Positions 60,519 through 64,000 of a stretch of 64,000 nucleotides of DNA are shown here, in pieces (the stretch's first letter is position 1; each line of letters begins with the position of its first letter). Under the pieces are notes generated by a model. The model was not told the origin of the DNA, did no database searches, and saw only the letters and a list, made by a program, of their open reading frames with translations. This stretch comes from Hysterangium stoloniferum (lineage: Eukaryota; Basidiomycota; Agaricomycetes; Hysterangiales; Hysterangiaceae): contig WHVD01000035.1 of assembly GCA_015178975.1 (NCBI GenBank), positions 558,001 to 622,000 of the forward strand, in the 5' to 3' direction. Both the position numbers and the translations under genes were made by a program.

Positions 60519-63500
60519 ATGGGTCCCAAATGCAAAGCTGCCGAAGGACCATCCCAACTTCAATCCCCATTGCAACTTTATACCACCCAACCCGAAACCC
60601 CAAATTAGCCGACAACATCAGCTTCTGTCAAAGAGGTTACTGAGGAAGTTACCGAGGTAACAAAGGATCCCAACATTCCCCACACTTCTGACAACGAAGC
60701 AGAAGATCAGCTGGTGTGAAGAGTAGTGGAAGTTCTAACTGTTCTATATACAAAGAATATCGACCATTTAGGTATGACACTAAGATGTATTGACTGTCGA
60801 AGTCTAATACAGAATGAACGCATATTGACTACTCAGTTCAATACGGTAGAAGGAAGTAGCTATCTAGAATAAGGTAGAGAGCTAAAACGAATAAGTAGAA
60901 TCGACTGTCTAGTGTGATTCTGAACGACTGCTCGAGAGTAAAGTAGAGTACTAGAGAGTCGAATAATAGAATAGTGTGGATGTGGTCCACGCGAGTAGCG
61001 ATGAGAATTGAGTTTCGACTGGTACAGTTCAAAACTCTGATAGAGTAGATAGCTAAAGCCCGTCTGTGACGGTCGAGATGATACACCAATCACAACTTAC
61101 AGGACACTAATGGGTGTCTGGGTAAGTCGTGGTTGTGGTGTAAAAAGTGTCTGAGTTCTAAACTACGGGCACTAGAATACATAAGTCTGGCGTGTGTGCG
61201 CCCACAAGAGTCGATGTACCGCATACATAGGTCGTTGAACTAATTATAGATATAATAAAAGAGAGAAAATAGAAATAATAAAGGAAATATAGTAAGAGCT
61301 CATCCGACTATACTGTATTTCCTGAGTGTATTTCGCCATACCTCTCACAGCTGGAGACATCGAAAAAGAAGTCTTCCGATGAACCGACTGAAATGTTGTC
61401 TATCAACTCCATTGTGAAATTCACTGATTATTTGAAATCTGCTGAGAATAGTAAAGAATCATCCTGCACCGGAGTCAAAGAACCTGAACCATTTACCGGC
61501 AAGGATCTGAAAAAATTGAAGAATTTCCTTCTCCAATGCCATTTCAGTTTCCATGATCGACCCACTGCATTTAAATCCAACAGTCAAAAAGTCAATTTCA
61601 CGCTCTCTTATCTCAAGGATACCACTCAGGATTGGTTCGAACCCGGACTATCTGGAATATCTGATGAGACTCCCATATGGCTTGATGACTGGGACACTTT
61701 TGTGGAAGAACTGGAAACTAATTTCGGACCTTACGATCAATCCAGTGAAGTGGAAAATGAATTAATGATGCTTAAGATGAAGGACAATCAATGAGTTTCC
61801 GATTATCTCCTCAAGTTCAATACCCTCACTGCATGATGTGGATGGGACAATTCCACCCTCAGGCACCATTTCTATATGGGACTTCCGTCACGCCTTAAAG
61901 ACGAGATCTGCAAAGATGGGAAGCCGAAAACTCTCCAACTCATGTGGATTAAAGCTCAGACATCTGATGCCTGTTATTGGGAACGAAAAGCCGAGGTCTC
62001 TCGAGAAAACCCGACAAAACATTCTCAGAACAACAAGGCGTCATCTAGCAAGTCTTCTGGCAACAACTCAGGCAATAACACTGGCAACTCTGGCACTAAT
62101 ACTGGCAAATCAAACTCCGACCAGAAAAAAGACAAGAAATCCAACAAGGATAAACAGTCAACTTCCGACAAACCCGACATTTCCCATTTGTTGGGCACTG
62201 ACGGTAAACTCACCCCGAAGGAGAAACAATGACATATGGACAATGACCTCTGCCGTTTCTGCAGGAAAGGTGGACACAAGGTTTCTGACTGTACTGTTAA
62301 ATCTAACTCTTCCAAGGCCCGCACGGCAACTTCCACTACAACTACAACATTTAAGGAAAAACCCACCACAGAGTTGAAAAAAGAGTAAGCAACCCTCCGG
62401 AATCTGCATGGACAGAGGGTTGTGTCGACTCTCTCCATGTTTCCGAGATTATCCATCTCAACGCGTCCGCTCTCTCTAATCCCAATTCATTATTTGTAAA
62501 ACTCGTCTCTGACCTTCTTGGAAATTTAGTGTTCTGAGCTCTGATAGATTCTGGCTCCACGCACTGTTTTGTAGATACCACCTTTGCCACAAAACATAAT
62601 CTGAAACTCCATTCTGTTCCCACAATTTCTTTGCGTTTGTTTGATGGCACTAGCAATATGGCAATTACCCAAGCCTGTGACATGTCTATCTGGTTCCCTT
62701 GTGGAACATCCCAGATGGTTACCTTTTTCGTAACACAGTTGGACTCTAGCTGTTCAGTAGTTCTTGGATACAACTGGCTCACCTGATATAATCCATTGAT
62801 TGACTGGGTATTGGGCAGTATTAATTTCCGAATTCCCGACACTTCAGTTCCTCCTGCAGCATCTCTTCCGGCCAATGCCTTTTCGGCATCTCCGGCATCT
62901 CCGGCATCTATCGAAACCTCTGCACCTCCAAAAATTTCTCTCATCAACACTTCGGCATTTGTTAGGGCAAGTAAACTGGATGGTTTGCAGTGTTTTTCGA
63001 TCAGCTTAAAAGTTGATGAAGCATCAGGACATTTTGCGACTCCAGAATTATCCAAGCTAAAAGCCGACCTGGAAGGAGTTCCCGAAAAATACCATGATTT
63101 CATGGACATTTTCAGTAAGCAAAAAGCTGACCAGCTTGCACCACATAGGCCCTACGACTTAAAAAAATCAATATTGAGCCTGGTTCAAACCCTCCATTAG
63201 GACCTATTTACTCATTATCCCAATCGGAACTTTCGTCTATTCGGGAGTTCCTGGATGAACATCTGTTGATAGGTTTTATCCGTCCCTCAAAGTCTCCATA
63301 TGGAGCGCCCATCCTTTTTGTCAAAAAGAAGGATGGCTCCCTTTGACTCTGCATCAATTTCAGAGGATTAAATTCCATCACACGGAAAGATAAGTATCCA
63401 CTTCCACTCCTTACCGATTTACTTGATGCCCCATGAAAAGCTCAGATCTACACCAAAATAGACCTCAAACACACCTATCATTTGGTCCGAATTGCTGAGG

Positions 63501-64000
63501 GCAATGAATGGAAAACTGCTTTTCAGACTTGCTATGGATCCTTTGAATGGTTGGTTATGCCGTTCGGCCTTACCAATGCCCCTTCCACCTTTCAACATTT
63601 TGTTAATGATATATTTTCCGACATGCTTGATGTATGTGTTATAGTCTATTTGGACAACATTTTGGTATTTTCCGAGGATCCTGCTCTTCACAATGAATAA
63701 GTCTGTGAAGTTTTCTGAAGACTCCGCAAAAATGGTCTTTTCACCAATGGTAAAAAATGTTACTTTGACATGGATTCTATTGAATACTTAGGTTTCATTA
63801 TTGGACCTGAGGGTCTCCGTATGGACGAAACCAAAGTTCAAGTTGTCCGTGATTGGCCTGAACCACGGAAAGTCAAGGATATTCAGTCATTCTTAGGTTT
63901 CACCAATTTTTACCGTCGTTTTATTCGGAATTACTCAGATATTACAATACCACTTACCCATCTCACCTGTAAAACTCAACCATGGGTCTTTGACGACAAA
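60519..64000 (+). mobile_element. Degenerate Ty3/gypsy LTR retrotransposon, 5' half (gag, protease, RT)
   Basis: From the gag ATG at 60519 the frame continues with stops to about 62390, interrupted by a solo LTR. Recognisable parts are the gag capsid region (61393-61794), EPEPFTGKDLKKLKNFLLQC and later VSDYLLKFNTLTA; a Ser/Asn/Lys-rich linker; and a CCHC knuckle CRFCRKGGHKVSDC (62251-62292). In another frame come the aspartic protease LIDSGSTHCFVD (Asp at 62547), VVLGYNWLT, then the RT start ([18 protein letters not shown]), [47 protein letters not shown] and VYLDN at the active site (63647-63658). The RT thumb (FLGFTNFYRRFI) reaches the window edge. RNase H and integrase are outside. Multiple stops, a frame change in the A7 run near 63161-63167 and the altered YLDD box show that it is dead. 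Confidence 0.88.
60715..61349. mobile_element. Solo LTR inserted in the gypsy gag gene
   Basis: The segment starts TGTGAAGAG and ends CTCTCACA (near-perfect terminal inverted repeat, TG...CA). It is flanked by the direct 5-bp repeat GCTGG (60710-60714 and 61350-61354), the expected target-site duplication of an LTR element. The gag reading frame on either side is in register once the 635-bp LTR plus one GCTGG is discounted. No internal genes remain, so the body was probably lost by LTR-LTR recombination. Confidence 0.82.

Overview
The window is nuclear DNA of a basidiomycete fungus, most likely an agaricomycete. Its genes are split by many short GT-AG introns (mostly 48-75 nt), are packed close together where active, and encode fungal proteins such as Isy1, a U5 40K WD40 protein, an Arb1-like protein, peroxin 8 and a Gis2-type zinc-knuckle protein. 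Degenerate Ty3/gypsy sequence and a large caspase-like pseudogene array also fit this group. All intron-exon structures were built by hand from splice consensus, reading phase and remembered family patterns.

Positions 1 to about 28,310 hold a segmentally duplicated array. The landmark 'ttactcactttggtca' recurs at about 1, 3086, 9301, 16788 and 22708. Each block carries minus-strand remains of metacaspase-like (peptidase C14) genes. The recurring motifs are RRKAVLVAISYEGQ, an EDIVILSDDPA block, NGHGGQV (catalytic His), ILDD and IDSC(H/N)SGTMLDL (catalytic Cys). I count 13 His-motif, 9 start-of-p20 and 8 Cys-motif copies, all broken by stops and frameshifts. Fragments of an N-terminal domain lie between them. 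That domain also occurs in an apparently intact stand-alone gene at 42439-43650, which is the most interesting link in the window.

Positions 28,530-34,258 are a compact GC-richer cluster: ISY1 (+), an ARC-complex Arb1-like gene (+, with an apparent 1-nt frameshift near its end) and the U5 40K WD40 gene (-). Two of these three are spliceosome components. After a gene-poor gap come a divergent 14-3-3 gene (37241-38178, +), an F-box/LRR gene with N-terminal membrane segments (38958-41265, -), a tRNA-Arg with an intron (-), and the stand-alone N-domain gene (+). A 570-bp MITE-like element, peroxin 8 (44747-47143, +) and a second tRNA-Arg (+) follow.

From about 47.4 kb the DNA is sparse. It has two pairs of tandem duplications, a SAM-dependent methyltransferase (50001-51074, -), a perfect 61-bp palindrome (54579-54639) and a seven-exon zinc-knuckle gene (57653-58565, -) with a 17-nt exon and a GC-AG intron. 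The right end is a decayed Ty3/gypsy retrotransposon (gag from 60519, running off the window). It is interrupted by a 635-bp solo LTR with a 5-bp target duplication, and its stops fit C-to-T decay.
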